The translations under genes and the position numbers were made by a program. 64,000 nucleotides of DNA from Epithemia pelagica (Eukaryota > Bacillariophyta > Bacillariophyceae > Surirellales > Surirellaceae), in assembly GCA_946965045.2 (NCBI GenBank), contig OX337231.1, positions 2,480,001-2,544,000 on the forward strand. The letters are read 5' to 3'. The notes under the pieces are model-generated. The model saw nothing but the letters and a program-made list of their open reading frames with translations, made no database searches and was not told where the DNA came from. Each line of letters opens with the position of its first letter. Positions within the stretch are counted from its first letter, which is position 1. Of the stretch, positions 41,316 to 54,480 are shown piece by piece.

Positions 41316-42093
41316 AATTCTCACCGTCTATGGTGGTTAGACTCTACATCTCATCGATTCCCCATGTCACATAGCCCCGTGCTATCGCATCATGCCATCT
41401 AGCTTCGAGCTATGTTCCCTAGCTTCGCGCTATATCGACCTATATTTCTTCCCAAATCATGAAAAGTGAGAATAGATTGACGAACTCACTCTCAAGACTA
41501 AACTGGGTCGTGCGGTATTACAACGGACGTAAATTTGGCCGTTGCTCGGACATTATACTAACGCCCTAAGCGTACGCGCCCGAAATCATCGAGCGCGCCC
41601 AAGCGACATCCGAGCGCCGTCGGCATCTATCCGACCCAACGGTCTAAGTATCCCAAGCATGACACACGATCACACGAGACCATATTTCCATTCCCACAAT
41701 CTCCAAATTGTCAACAAGCTGCGCGCCATGAAAACAACTATGCCAACCCAAAGCAAGAGCTGTTGACCCTGTATATGTTATCCGTCCACATATACATGTC
41801 ATATACATCACGTGAATCAACTCCAACTATTCCAAACCTGTTGCCGCCAAGAACCTATGACACACGACCCTTGGCAGGACCGAACATTTCACGTAGACCT
41901 ATCGTAGTAATCAACACACAATCTAACAATATCACCATTTATCACATCCTCTTTTGTGTCCCGACTATCCTTTTGATAGACTACGACTTGCTTTCCTCTC
42001 TTACCCGTGGAGAGGTTTGTATCGGTTGGTGACTACCTGATTGTCTGCTCTACCGAGCATCAACGCCACTGCAATTCCAAGAGAATTGTAACA
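41310..42093 (+). repeat. Right LTR of the Copia element
   Basis: 784 bp, TGTTAGAATTCTC to GAGAATTGTAACA, followed by the GAGAC duplication. Differences from the left LTR were noted only in its first ~260 bp. Confidence 0.93.
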
Positions 42094-43210
42094 GAGACAT
42101 CACAGCGCTCACGAAAAGCAGGTATGGAAATGAGCAACGGCGACATTTCCTTAAAGTGGGTTGCGACAAAACGAGTGCAAGTCCGCTTTATGTCTTCCGA
42201 AATTTCACCAAGCCATCGATTCAAAATACCAAATCCATTGCAGTACAAACAAAAAAGCTGCTTCAGAATGCAACAACAAAACAAGCTGGTGACAGCTCTA
42301 CGGGGACGACTACGAATCCAACAACGCTGATAAAAACCCCATCTCCAAGGCGGCGCAGAAGTAGCATCCTGAAGAGGCCAAGAGGAGCAGCTGATGATGA
42401 CAAGAGGACGCAAAAGCGAGTTTCTCTCTCCAGTGAGACATTGGAGAATGAAAGAAAACGAGCGATGAGAATGGAGAACAATTCAAAGATCACCACTCCT
42501 GCTACCAACCAGAACAACAACAAGCAGCACGTGAGCCGGAATCAACTCATCAAGCAACAGCTGATTTGCCATTTGTTTCCGAAAGTCTTTAAGCCGGAGT
42601 TCTTTGATGTGATGGAAGAATACTTTTTGGAATCCGAATCTTTTGAGGAGCAAGATCTTGCTGGTGCCCTCGCCTCCGTCATGAAAGTACTGTATGAACA
42701 CAACGAGAGAGAAAGAGGCGAAATGTTGGGGGGTCAAAGTTTTATGACCCCCAATCAAAAATTGAGCACACCTACGTTGCATGCCTATGGAATTGACACA
42801 ACAAACAAACGCGTGGTTAGTGATCTTGTGCGAGACCTTGTCACTCTATCTGACAAGCGAAGAAAGCACGATGTGCTCACGACCCGGATGTCTAACGGTA
42901 GGATGGTATCTTTGGTTCGGATACCAAAATCTACCAATTTGAAAAGCTTCCATGAGCAAGACAGACACTTCAAGTGGATTGATCAAGTCTTGGAAGCACT
43001 CGGGAAACAAAACGACAGGCCGCGGAAGGTGTTGAAGCCGAGTACAGATGTGCAAAATGACGAGGTAGATGAGCTAGAGGAGGATCAGTTAGAGGAGGGG
43101 CAAGAAGAGGAGCTGACCGACATGGAGTATACGGCAAAGAATCTCTTTGCCCATCTCGGCAAGAGATTTCCGAATGGGGTCAAGGAGGCAGTGAAACAAC
43201 AAAAGTTTGC

Positions 43211-46096
<2,886 letters not shown>

Positions 46097-46144
46097 CTAC
46101 CATAATCGCATGTAAGGAATACTAAGTAAGGTTTTGGTTAATGA

Positions 46145-46613
46145 CTAAGCTTTCTCTAGTACAAGTCCCCGCTTCGGGAAACCACTGTCACGGCACGCTG
46201 TTTTTAGGAGCTTGAAAGACTCATGGTGCCCCTTGATGGTGAAGCGAAGCATCTCCAACGTGACATCGGTCTCCTTCATGTCCCAAAGGCAATGGAACGA
46301 CTGCGAAGAACTCGAGTCCCTCGTGTCCATTGCGTTGACTCCGGACACGAAAGACATCCCAAGCCAACACTTCATGGGACAGAAATGTCTTATGGACCAG
46401 CGTTTTGTCGGCGCCGGTGTAAGACACTTGAAAGCCATGCCCAAAGTTTGTCTTGCCGACAAAGAGAGCGGCACTGTGGCTCCGAGTCCACATGTGATCC
46501 TCTGAATCACGGTCTACTATTCCGACCTCAAACATTCCACCAGTCAATCTCATTGTTGTTGCGTCGTTTTTGCCGCCACCAGCAGTCCTGTTCTTTTCCG
46601 TTGCTTCTGCCAC
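46145..46613 (-). pseudogene. Possible decayed or spliced minus-strand gene fragment
   Basis: Two overlapping minus frames look more protein-like than background. Upstream: MRLTGGMFEVGIVDRDSEDH...FVGKTNFGHGFQVSY...SHEVLAWDVFRV. Downstream in another frame: SFHCLWDMKETDVTLEMLRF...SFKLLKTACRDSGF. They could be one coding sequence with a frameshift or intron near 46.3-46.37 kb. No family is recognised. The alternative is chance. Confidence 0.25.
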
Positions 46614-46619
46614 GGGGGC

Positions 46620-47220
46620 GTGTGTTGTCGTGGCTTGTGTCGTTGTCGTTCTTCTTCTTGTTGTTTGAGGTCAGCGTGGTTGCTTGCGTTGTCGTTGTAT
46701 ATGTTGTTGTTGTCGTCGCGGCTTGTGTTGCTACTGTTGTTGTTGCCACGGCTTGTCTTGACGTTGTTGCTGTTGTCTTCGTCGCGGGTTGTGTTGTCGT
46801 CGTCGTTGTTGTCGTCGCTTGTTGTCGCGGGTTGTGTAGTTGGTGTTGTTGTTGTTGTTTCCTGTCAGCGTCGTGGATTGTGTTGTTGTTGTCGTTTGTT
46901 GATGTCGCAGTGGTGTGTTGTTGTTGCCACGGCTTGTCTTGACGTTGTTGCTGTTGTCTTCGTCGCGGGTTGTGTTGTCGTCGTCGTTGTTGTCGTCGCT
47001 TGTTGTCGCGGGTTGTGTTGTTGGTGTTGTTGTTGTTGTTTCCTGTCAGCGTCGTGGATTGTGTTGTTGATGTCGCCGTGGTGTGTTTTGTTGTTGTTGT
47101 TGTTGTTTGTTGATGTCGCCGTGGCGTGTTTTGTTGTTGTTGTTGTTTGCTGTCAGCTCCGTGGTCCGTGGATTGGGTTGTTGTTGTTGTCGTCGTCGTC
47201 GTCAAAGTTTGTTTGTTGTG
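46620..47220. repeat. GTT/GTC-rich low-complexity region with a ~181-bp minisatellite
   Basis: The plus strand is almost entirely GTT, GTC and TTG triplets. A unit containing GCCACGGCTTGTCTTGACG recurs at about 46,744 and 46,925 (period 181 bp), and shorter copies follow to 47,150. Long frames on both strands (Val/Cys-rich on plus, Thr/Asn/Gln-rich on minus) are expected from the composition. The minus-strand Thr/Gln-rich frame could be an N-terminal extension of the fragment at 46.1-46.6 kb, but this is not supported. Confidence 0.7.
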
Positions 47221-47515
47221 TTAGTTCCGTCGCCGTCCTCGTCCTTGGCTGCTGGCGAGGACGATGGAGTGGCCTCCTGCGCTGTTTGATTGTTGCATCT
47301 TGCATCACCATGTGCTTCGCTCTCTCATCATTCCCGATTGTGGAATGATTGTTGATATCCAAAAAGTGGGAACGCCGTTCCCACAGGTCAAGCACGTGTG
47401 CAGTCTTGTTGTGGACAAGGCGGGAAGCGCACGCAAGCTCTTCTGCACATGGTGGAGAAGCACTTCGTTTGATTGTTGCATCTCTTCACTTTTTGGAAAC
47501 CACGCAAGCAGATGA

Positions 47516-48184
47516 GCAGAAGCAACCGGATGGATATTGCCTCACGGCAATCCTGAAGGACCAAGCTTCAGGCACCACTGCTGTCCTCAATGGTGTTGCC
47601 ACTGATGGCATTGTCGTGTCGTCATCGTCGTCTTCGTCGCCTTTTTCGTTTTCTGTGGAGAACTTCACAGGTGAGAAACACGTTGTACACTTGTCTCTGC
47701 TGTTTCACGTACTTACCTTTTTGTTGTATCGGTTCCAGGAACCATTTGCATCGACGATGACTGCTGGAAGCTTGTTTACCTCGACCAGCGTCACCGTTCG
47801 ATGCAATCCAAAGACCCGTTGAGCATCATTGCCTTCAAGATGAAGGATGCTGAACGCACGGACCGCGGGGTTGGTACCATTCGCGAAGGAGAAGGAGAAG
47901 GAGAAGAAGAAGCCTCAACTGACAAGTCGTCGGACGATGGTGTTGTGTACACCAAGGACTCATTTTCTCAGGATGTCACCATGATGCAAGACGAGCGCCT
48001 TCTCAAGGCTTTTGACTTGATGAGCCCTGATTCACGACATGAACGTGAAGAGGATGATGAGTTACAGAAGAAGAAGAAGAAGAAGTGGAACAACAACAAC
48101 AACAACAACAACAGTAATGATAGCGATGACTCACCTTTGTTTGCTCGTCGGTCGACGCGACGCAACAACAAAAAGAAGAACTAA
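47516..48184 (+). CDS. Small spliced gene of unknown function, 5' end unresolved
   Basis: An exon ending at 47670 (GYCLTAILKDQASG, VLNGVATDGIVVSS, FSVENFT) joins at 47739 to GTICIDDDCWKLVYLDQRHR. The second exon then codes an ordered piece (DPLSIIAFKMKDAERTDRG), a Glu/Gly run, a segment VVYTKDSFSQDVTMMQDERL, and a basic, Asn/Lys-rich tail ending at 48184. No in-frame ATG exists upstream in the same open frame (which begins about 47349), so a further 5' exon is likely. A candidate start MIVDIQKVGTPFPQVKHV lies at 47345 in another frame, but I could not find a convincing splice. No domain is recognised. The start given here is only where coding character is clear. Confidence 0.45.
47671..47738 (+). 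other. Probable intron (68 bp) in the unknown small gene
   Basis: The donor is TTCACAG/GTGAGAAACA at 47671 and the acceptor is ATCGGTTCCAG/GAACC ending at 47738, with a T/C-rich stretch before the acceptor. Splicing keeps both flanking coding segments in frame. Confidence 0.65.
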
Positions 48185-48321
48185 TCACAGGTGGTGGGGC
48201 AGCCGTTCATGATTCTTGTTTGATTGTTGAATAATGAACCAACCCGCCAGGAAAAAGGAGTAGTAGTAGTGAGCAGTGCACGTTGTTGACATGTCTGTTG
48301 TTGTGCTCGTTCATATCCGTA

Positions 48322-48519
48322 GTTGTCTGTCGTGCGCACGTCGTGACGCGGCAGGAGTTCGGGAGCAGATGTTCAGACATCAGATGGACGGGCACGCGCA
48401 GAGCGCGCACACGGCCACGGTCGGCGCGCAACTTTCGTTGGAGCTGGAGAGCAGAACATCAGCATCAGAGTCGAGCTCACAATCTTGGGATAGTGAGCAA
48501 AGACACGAACTTTGCCATC
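48322..48519 (+). repeat. Left 198-bp direct repeat of retroelement 1
   Basis: It starts GTTGTCTGTCGTGCGCACGT and ends GAACTTTGCCATC. It matches 55956-56153 with one substitution seen (GCGCACG against GCGTACG). It contains GC-rich self-complementary stretches (GCGCAGAGCGCGC) and ends 58 bp before the Gag ATG. Confidence 0.93.
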
Positions 48520-48577
48520 TCAAGTGCAAGCTCTCGAGATAGATAGCGTTCTAAGAGATTCAAAACTGTTGTTGACT

Positions 48578-51355
48578 ATGGTGGTTTCTTCTAAACCTAT
48601 CTTTGACGATTCGGATTACGTTTCCTTGGACCCGCCCCAGGGTAGTGGTGGTGTGACAGGAATGAATGCGGTACAAGAACCTTCCCATTCCGGGACTACT
48701 CCATCTGTTGCCCATCATTCGGGGAATGTTTCGCATCATAGCTCAGCCGGTACCAATCTTATTGATTTGAGCTCCCCTCCTTCTCAAGAAAGCTTGTTGA
48801 CTCAGAACGACTCCTCCCAGCAGTTGTTTTCTAACTCCCAGTTGACGACGGGACTGATGTTGTCGGATTCCCATGGTGCTCCTTTGAAGACCTCTCCAAA
48901 CAGTAACCCTTCTCCTTCGTCGACGAACCAATCCTTTGATTTCCATCGTTTGGATATGTTCAAAGGACCCTATCCGATCTCTTCTTCCGAGAAGACTCGC
49001 CTTCTATCCTGCCGCCCGGTGGATTGGGCAGATTCGTTCTGCTCGGAATTTCATCTGGCCCTCGATAGTAATCCCGACCTTTGGATTAATCTCTGTGAGA
49101 AGTTCAACGATGTGATAAACCTTCGTTCTTTCCAGAACTTCCTCTCGTGTGACCTTAACGGGATGCCCCTTGCCTTTATTGGCATTGATCAAGAGAAGAA
49201 CATTCGTTTGTTCCATAATGTTCTCCTTGCTCCAGACTCAGGAACGATTGTGAATCCAGTCCCTTCGTTTGTGTGTTTGACTCAAGCTGCATTTGATAGC
49301 CCTCCGGTCTCTTTGGTTTCTAATGGCTTGGTGAGCTTGTTTATCAGCACGGAATACTCGAACATCCCGACGGCCCAGAAGATCTTCGATGAATGCGTTT
49401 CTGATTTGATGAAGCCTCATTCGGGTGAAGCACGTCCTGCTGATGTTCTCCCAGACTTTCGCTTTGACCCCAAGAAATTCGAACAATTCCAAGTTCCGGA
49501 AGATGATGATGAGGATGATGATGGGGACAGTAATAAGAAACAGAAGTCAGCCCTGAAGAAGGCGACGGATTTCGAGTTCATGGGTTTTACTCCCATTCAT
49601 CCTTCCATCTCCGGTGATCTCTTGAAGTTGTTTTCACACTTTGGATTTGAATCTGCGAATTGCTCCCCCAAGGCCCTCGCTGCCCATATCTTCCACTTCC
49701 TAGTGCGACGTTGGGCGAAATCGATTGGACGAGACGAATTCCGAAAGGCTACGTTTGTTGATGTATCGCACCCAGTCTTTGCAGGTTCCCATTCGTTGTT
49801 TCGCTTCCTTTGGCTCGCGAACCACAAAGCACGATTCTTTGATCCTCTAGTTTTGGATGTCCCTTCTAAGTTTGATGCTGCTTCGCGACTCTTTCGCCGT
49901 CAAGTGCAGAAAGCGTTTCCAGACCAAGCTTCCCCCAAGCGTTCCTTTTCATACTCCTCAGCCCTTCCCACTTCATCGAATTCGAACGAACGGCAACCAG
50001 TGAACCCCCCTCCTGGTCTACCTCCTGCTTCTCTTGTTCCTCATGTTTCCCATACTTCGGTAGGAGGTGTCTACTCGGATGCCATCTACATGACCCAACG
50101 CATGACTGAACAGTTGTCTGAAGTGTTCCTCAAACATTCGAACCGTCTTGTCCGTGAGAAGGATGATGAGAAGAAAGAAGTCTTTAAAAATGCGATCCAC
50201 TTACGAAACGGAATCTTGTTTGGTCAAGTAAATGCTTCATCGAATGAGCTCCCTTCTTCTCCGACAGAAATAGCTCTCGAAGTGTTCCGTCAAAAGAGTA
50301 CTCATACACTTCACTCTTTAATCCAAGCGCGTGTTTTTCGGAAGGCTCAGAATGCTTGCTACATTCTGTTTAGCCAGTGCGGCGTACTTCAAAAATACGG
50401 CCTTCGGTGGAAAGGCGATGATCATCCAAGTGGGTTTTCGCCTTTTTCTTTTGATCCGTATAATAGCGGTGGACCCGAAGCTCACCTGGCACTTGACAAT
50501 GACATTCACAACCACATTTATGAATGTTCTTTACGTCAGGACAATGGTTTATCCACCAAGGATATGCGGGATATTTTCACCGACGAGAAATTGTTCTGTC
50601 CTTTGGTTTGTGATGAGTATTGCCAGCAGCTTCGATCGTATTACTTATTTACTGCTGCCATTCTGGGTAACTCATCGTTTATTGCAGTGCAGATTCATAA
50701 GATGGTTGAGCACTATCTCTCGCACAAGCGGCTTTATCAGATTAGCCAAGCGTATGATCCGAAGTTCCTTACTCAGGTCCTTTTTTCGATTGATGATGCT
50801 GTGCAGCGATTTATTGAGGAGAATCTGGAATCGGCCGAGTGTTTGGAGGACATCTCCTTTGATTCTCTTGAGTACCACACGAACCACCTTTGCTATAAGA
50901 TCGTTTCCCGCGAGAACATCTGCCGTATGCTCCCTCAATTCTTCTTGACGGCTATCAACTCCCAGAGTAACAAGGTCACACCCAATGCGGATAATAACTC
51001 TTCTCAACAGTCATCTTCGAAGTCCAACAAGAAACGAAATGCGGAGAATGGCGGCCAAGATCCTAAACATGACCCTTCGAAACGAGTCAAGTTCGACTCT
51101 CCCAAGGAATGGTGCCTTCCACCCCGACTCAAGTATTCAAGAGTTTTTCCACGTTCGGTCTTGGAAAAGATGCCCACGATGACAGTCGATGGGGTTGAAC
51201 GTGCTTTCTGCAATAAGCTCCTTTCCTTGAAGTCATGTCGTTTGGGAAATGACTGCTATTTCTGCCATGCAGACCCGCGTGAGCACGGAAAAGGTGACGA
51301 GGTCTCTGCCTTCTTCAAGAAAGCTTACGCAGATGCGAAAAAGAATCAATCTTGA
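48578..51355 (+). CDS. Gag-like protein of retroelement 1, with C-terminal CCCH zinc finger
   Basis: 925 residues from the ATG at 48578 (MVVSSKPIFDDSDYVSL); the open frame begins earlier with TTG. A long Ser/Pro/Gln-rich N-terminus precedes ordered helical regions. Near the end, FCNKLLSLKSCRLGNDCYFCH fits C-x8-C-x5-C-x3-H, the CCCH-type RNA-binding finger, rather than the CCHC knuckle of retroviral Gag. It is followed by a basic tail. The stop is TGA (51353-51355), and the same frame continues directly into pol, suggesting readthrough (TGA CAG). As a Gag it should bind element RNA and assemble particles. Confidence 0.75.
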   Translation: MVVSSKPIFDDSDYVSLDPPQGSGGVTGMNAVQEPSHSGTTPSVAHHSGNVSHHSSAGTNLIDLSSPPSQESLLTQNDSSQQLFSNSQLTTGLMLSDSHGAPLKTSPNSNPSPSSTNQSFDFHRLDMFKGPYPISSSEKTRLLSCRPVDWADSFCSEFHLALDSNPDLWINLCEKFNDVINLRSFQNFLSCDLNGMPLAFIGIDQEKNIRLFHNVLLAPDSGTIVNPVPSFVCLTQAAFDSPPVSLVSNGLVSLFISTEYSNIPTAQKIFDECVSDLMKPHSGEARPADVLPDFRFDPKKFEQFQVPEDDDEDDDGDSNKKQKSALKKATDFEFMGFTPIHPSISGDLLKLFSHFGFESANCSPKALAAHIFHFLVRRWAKSIGRDEFRKATFVDVSHPVFAGSHSLFRFLWLANHKARFFDPLVLDVPSKFDAASRLFRRQVQKAFPDQASPKRSFSYSSALPTSSNSNERQPVNPPPGLPPASLVPHVSHTSVGGVYSDAIYMTQRMTEQLSEVFLKHSNRLVREKDDEKKEVFKNAIHLRNGILFGQVNASSNELPSSPTEIALEVFRQKSTHTLHSLIQARVFRKAQNACYILFSQCGVLQKYGLRWKGDDHPSGFSPFSFDPYNSGGPEAHLALDNDIHNHIYECSLRQDNGLSTKDMRDIFTDEKLFCPLVCDEYCQQLRSYYLFTAAILGNSSFIAVQIHKMVEHYLSHKRLYQISQAYDPKFLTQVLFSIDDAVQRFIEENLESAECLEDISFDSLEYHTNHLCYKIVSRENICRMLPQFFLTAINSQSNKVTPNADNNSSQQSSSKSNKKRNAENGGQDPKHDPSKRVKFDSPKEWCLPPRLKYSRVFPRSVLEKMPTMTVDGVERAFCNKLLSLKSCRLGNDCYFCHADPREHGKGDEVSAFFKKAYADAKKNQS

Positions 51356-54019
51356 CAGGATCTTGGGTTGATTGATGTTTCAGATAGTCCCTCTTACCCT
51401 TTCAGTTCTTCCAGTTCTTCCTATCTGTCTTCTTTCAACCCGCCAGTTGTAGGGTCCTCTTTGATTGACGGTTCAGACTCTATTACTATTCTAGAGGTAC
51501 CGAAGAGCGCTACCCCTCCTGCAACATTGGTCCCAGTGCCTCGAGTTCCCACACCTTTGTTCCCAGAACGATTTTCCGATGAACACCAACCAACGATCGA
51601 AGAAATACAAGACCGCTTTGTCCCCGAAGTCCGACCAGAACCTGTTCGTAGCTCTCGATCGGTTAGCTTCTCCGAGACAACCCCCTGTCGTCGATTTCGT
51701 CCGTCGCAACCGGCTTCCAGATGTCGACGACTCCGATCCCCATCTCGTGGAGATATTTCAGTACGATCAGTGTTGAAAGGATCTTTTGTTCCTCTGGATT
51801 CAGATTCGGAAGATCAAGTTTCTAATACAGAAGCTTATACAGTGGTTGACCCCGCGATTAGTTCTACTAATCAACGCCTTGTTTCGACAGTGGCACAGGC
51901 GTCAGTCGCTGAAAATCGCCCGGCGATCCTCGATGATCCCTCGCCTGGCTCTCAAATTTCGATTGGTAAATCAAGGGCCTATGGAGCTCCTACTCCCAAC
52001 ATTGCTTCGGATCAATCAGGACGAGCCTTGAATCGTAATCTGGCTCGACTGCAATCAGAGATCCGAGAAGCAGAAGATATGTTAGGTGAGTCCGACTCAG
52101 TTCCCCGTTTTCCTAGTACCAACACAACAACCGAGGTGATATCTGCCGAACGGCAGAGTCACCTCCCGAACGATCTGTCGCAAATCTTCACGAGAAAGAT
52201 TATGCGTCCTGTTGTCCGCCCTCCTTGCTTATCGCACAAGTTGGAAACATTTATCTCGATATGCGACCGACCAGTACCGACTCCATCCGCGTCTCCGTTT
52301 GTGCACCTTTCATCGATGGATGCGGCCACCAAAAATGCGACGTTGATTGCTGAGTTTAACTTCGATCTCCAAGCTGTGTTCGATGCCTTTCCCAAGTCGA
52401 CGGTTAGTCCAGGATCGGAGTTCCGTGACGTTGAAGACTTCAAACGAGTTCCCGGAACGCACCCATTTTGGGACAGAATCGAGGATATTCTGACCAAGGG
52501 AGCTCGTTACACATTTAAATCGACCCCTTCCGAAGACGCTCGGATTCGCGAGAATGAAGCGATTCTCGAATATGGGAATCATGCCTCCGCCCGTAAGAAA
52601 CCGGAAGCCCTCCGCAAAGTGTCTGCCAAAGATATGAAATATGGCTATGCACTTCCAGTGACATTTGAATGCGCCAGGAAACTGAAGAACGGCCGAGCAG
52701 GCCCATTGGGGGTGGCCCAACATGCCGGCATTGACGAAAAAGGCGAGATCATTCTGAAAGACAGACTTGCACACGATCAAACCTTCTCGCTGGGCTACGC
52801 TCCGTCGGTTAATGACTTGGTTGACGAATCTGTGTTGATTGATTTGGTATATGGTTGGTGTATCGATAGACTTATACACCAAATGGTTGCAATCCGAGCC
52901 GCGTGCCCCCAGAAACGGATACTGATATGTAAGTTTGATTGGGGGTTGGCATATCGCCGAATCAATGGGGATGGAACCTTGGTTGCGAGTTCCATAACAA
53001 CCGATGCCGATGGCGAATTTGCAAACCTTCTATTGAGACTATCCTTTGGCGGGCGACCTCATCCGGCTATGTTTAGTACCATTTCCGAGGCTGCCTGCGA
53101 CTTGTGTAATGACTTGGTGGAAGTGGACGACTGGCATCCTTCCAAATGTGGTTCACCCTTACAGAACCTCATGGGCCCAGTCAAGCGATTGGCCGATGAC
53201 ACCCCGTTTGCACAAAGCAAGACCTTGGCAGTGGACGTTCAACCACACCCGAGAGGGTTCCACGACGTCTACCTGGATGATATGATTCAGTTGTTCGTGG
53301 ACGATCCCGAGATCGTGGATAGAACTCCTGGAATTGTTCCATTTGTTCTTCACATGATGGTCAGACCGAAAAGTGACGACGAACCCATTGCGCGCAATGA
53401 CATTCTAGCCGAGGATAAAATGGCCGCAGAAGGTTCCCCATCCGAGGAGATGCGAGTTCTGGGTTGGTTGTTGGATTCGAGACGCATGCTTATCCGACTC
53501 CCAACAGACAAATTTATCAATTGGACGAAGTCTGTCGAGGCCATGATTCATACCAAGACATGCACATTCGACGCAGTCGAGTCACTTTTGGGAAAGCTGG
53601 TTCATGCATCGAAAGGGATTCCTCTCGCACGATATTATACCAAGCGACTCCGTCAATTTGTGAATCGCATTCTCCAAAAGCACCGTGCCAAACAAGATCA
53701 GGAACCTCCGTCGACCACCGATGACTCGTCTCCGAAAATAACGGGAGCGAAACGAGGACGAGGCAATAAACCCAAGCCATGGCTTCGATATAAGTTTCCC
53801 GATGCTTGCCGACCCGATCTCCATATATGGAAACGGCTGCTCCGCAAAGCACACGACGGAGTAAGCTTCAACTTGCTTACCTGCCGACGACCGACGCAAG
53901 TGTTCATTGCCGACTCATGCCCAACGGCATGGGCGGCTTCTCGGTTCGCACAGGAAAAGCATGGCATTGCGAATTGGACCCGGATATCTATGCTCTTGCA
54001 GCCACAGAGAAAGATATGA
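51356..54019 (+). CDS. Pol of retroelement 1: reverse transcriptase, start of RNase H
   Basis: The frame is the direct continuation of gag after TGA. The first ATG is at 52079, over 240 codons in, so independent initiation is unlikely. A Ser/Pro-rich linker is followed by RT around residues 400-760: ILICKFDWGLAYRRINGDG, LRLSFGGRPHPAMFSTIS, FHDVYLDDMIQLFVDD with the YxDD catalytic pair, and MRVLGWLLDSRRMLIRLP. RNase H begins with QVFIADSCP (first Asp) and then loses frame: after ~53,920 the useful frame is at -1. The last ~30 residues before 54019 are therefore off-frame. Confidence 0.85.
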   Translation, partial: QDLGLIDVSDSPSYPFSSSSSSYLSSFNPPVVGSSLIDGSDSITILEVPKSATPPATLVPVPRVPTPLFPERFSDEHQPTIEEIQDRFVPEVRPEPVRSSRSVSFSETTPCRRFRPSQPASRCRRLRSPSRGDISVRSVLKGSFVPLDSDSEDQVSNTEAYTVVDPAISSTNQRLVSTVAQASVAENRPAILDDPSPGSQISIGKSRAYGAPTPNIASDQSGRALNRNLARLQSEIREAEDMLGESDSVPRFPSTNTTTEVISAERQSHLPNDLSQIFTRKIMRPVVRPPCLSHKLETFISICDRPVPTPSASPFVHLSSMDAATKNATLIAEFNFDLQAVFDAFPKSTVSPGSEFRDVEDFKRVPGTHPFWDRIEDILTKGARYTFKSTPSEDARIRENEAILEYGNHASARKKPEALRKVSAKDMKYGYALPVTFECARKLKNGRAGPLGVAQHAGIDEKGEIILKDRLAHDQTFSLGYAPSVNDLVDESVLIDLVYGWCIDRLIHQMVAIRAACPQKRILICKFDWGLAYRRINGDGTLVASSITTDADGEFANLLLRLSFGGRPHPAMFSTISEAACDLCNDLVEVDDWHPSKCGSPLQNLMGPVKRLADDTPFAQSKTLAVDVQPHPRGFHDVYLDDMIQLFVDDPEIVDRTPGIVPFVLHMMVRPKSDDEPIARNDILAEDKMAAEGSPSEEMRVLGWLLDSRRMLIRLPTDKFINWTKSVEAMIHTKTCTFDAVESLLGKLVHASKGIPLARYYTKRLRQFVNRILQKHRAKQDQEPPSTTDDSSPKITGAKRGRGNKPKPWLRYKFPDACRPDLHIWKRLLRKAHDGVSFNLLTCRRPTQVFIADSCPTAWAASRFAQEKHGIANWTRISMLLQPQRKI

Positions 54020-54480
54020 AAGAAGACGAGATCTTTGGGAAACCCGACCACAAACTGTCGAATAACTTGTTCGAGTTCATTTGTCAAGTCATCACAGTGT
54101 GGATTGCATGTATCAACGAGTCTATGGAGGAAGAAGACTGCGTACTCAGTCTTTCGGATAGCAGCTCCGCCACCGGCTGGCTGCACAAGTCGTCCTTTGG
54201 CATCCAAAAACTGAACCACCAACGGGTCTCAGAAAAACTGACGGTTTTGGCCCTCGAACACAACTTTACACTCCATCCAGAACATATTCCTGGACGGATC
54301 AATCATGTCACTGACATGCTTTCCCGAACCTTTGATTGTTGCGACGAAGTTCTCACGACCAAAATTCGTTCTACTTACCCATCACAGGTTCCGAGCAATT
54401 TCCAGATATACCCCCTTCCAGTCGAGATCAAGTCCTGGCTCTCCTTGGTCGCACCGCTGCGACACGAATCTTCTTCGGGA
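53918..54480 (+). CDS. RNase H domain of retroelement 1, in the -1 frame
   Basis: In the frame shifted by -1 relative to RT, the sequence reads PNGMGGFSVRTGKAWHCELD, NNLFEFICQVITVWIACIN (second acidic residue), CVLSLSDSSSATGWLHKSSF (third Asp), then HPEHIPGRINHVTDMLSR. These are the RNase H motifs of DIRS-like Pol. The frame remains open to 54813, but beyond about 54,480 the recombinase frame takes over. The shift could be a 1-bp deletion, a sequencing indel or programmed -1 frameshifting. No classical X-XXY-YYZ slippery site is evident at TGCCCAACGG. Confidence 0.75.

Larger units (their letters stand above)
33708..42093 (+). mobile_element. Full-length Ty1/Copia LTR retrotransposon, 8.4 kb
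   Basis: Two 784-bp LTRs enclose gag-protease-integrase-RT-RNase H in Copia order. The 5-bp target duplication GAGAC flanks both ends (33703-33707 and 42094-42098). The domain order (integrase before reverse transcriptase) defines Copia and excludes Gypsy. The LTRs differ at about six positions that I could see, so the insertion is fairly recent. A short purine run (GGGGAG) just before the right LTR is a candidate polypurine tract. I could not assign the primer-binding site after the left LTR. Confidence 0.93.

Noticed and set aside
46528-47348. Thr/Asn/Gln-rich minus frame and Val/Cys-rich plus frame
   Set aside because: Both are produced by the GTT/GTC/TTG minisatellite. No conserved segment supports either as a gene.
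48283-48546. Short plus frames over the 198-bp direct repeat, also at 55,934-56,261
   Set aside because: They appear at both ends only because the terminal repeat is duplicated, and they are Arg/Ser-rich without a recognisable domain.
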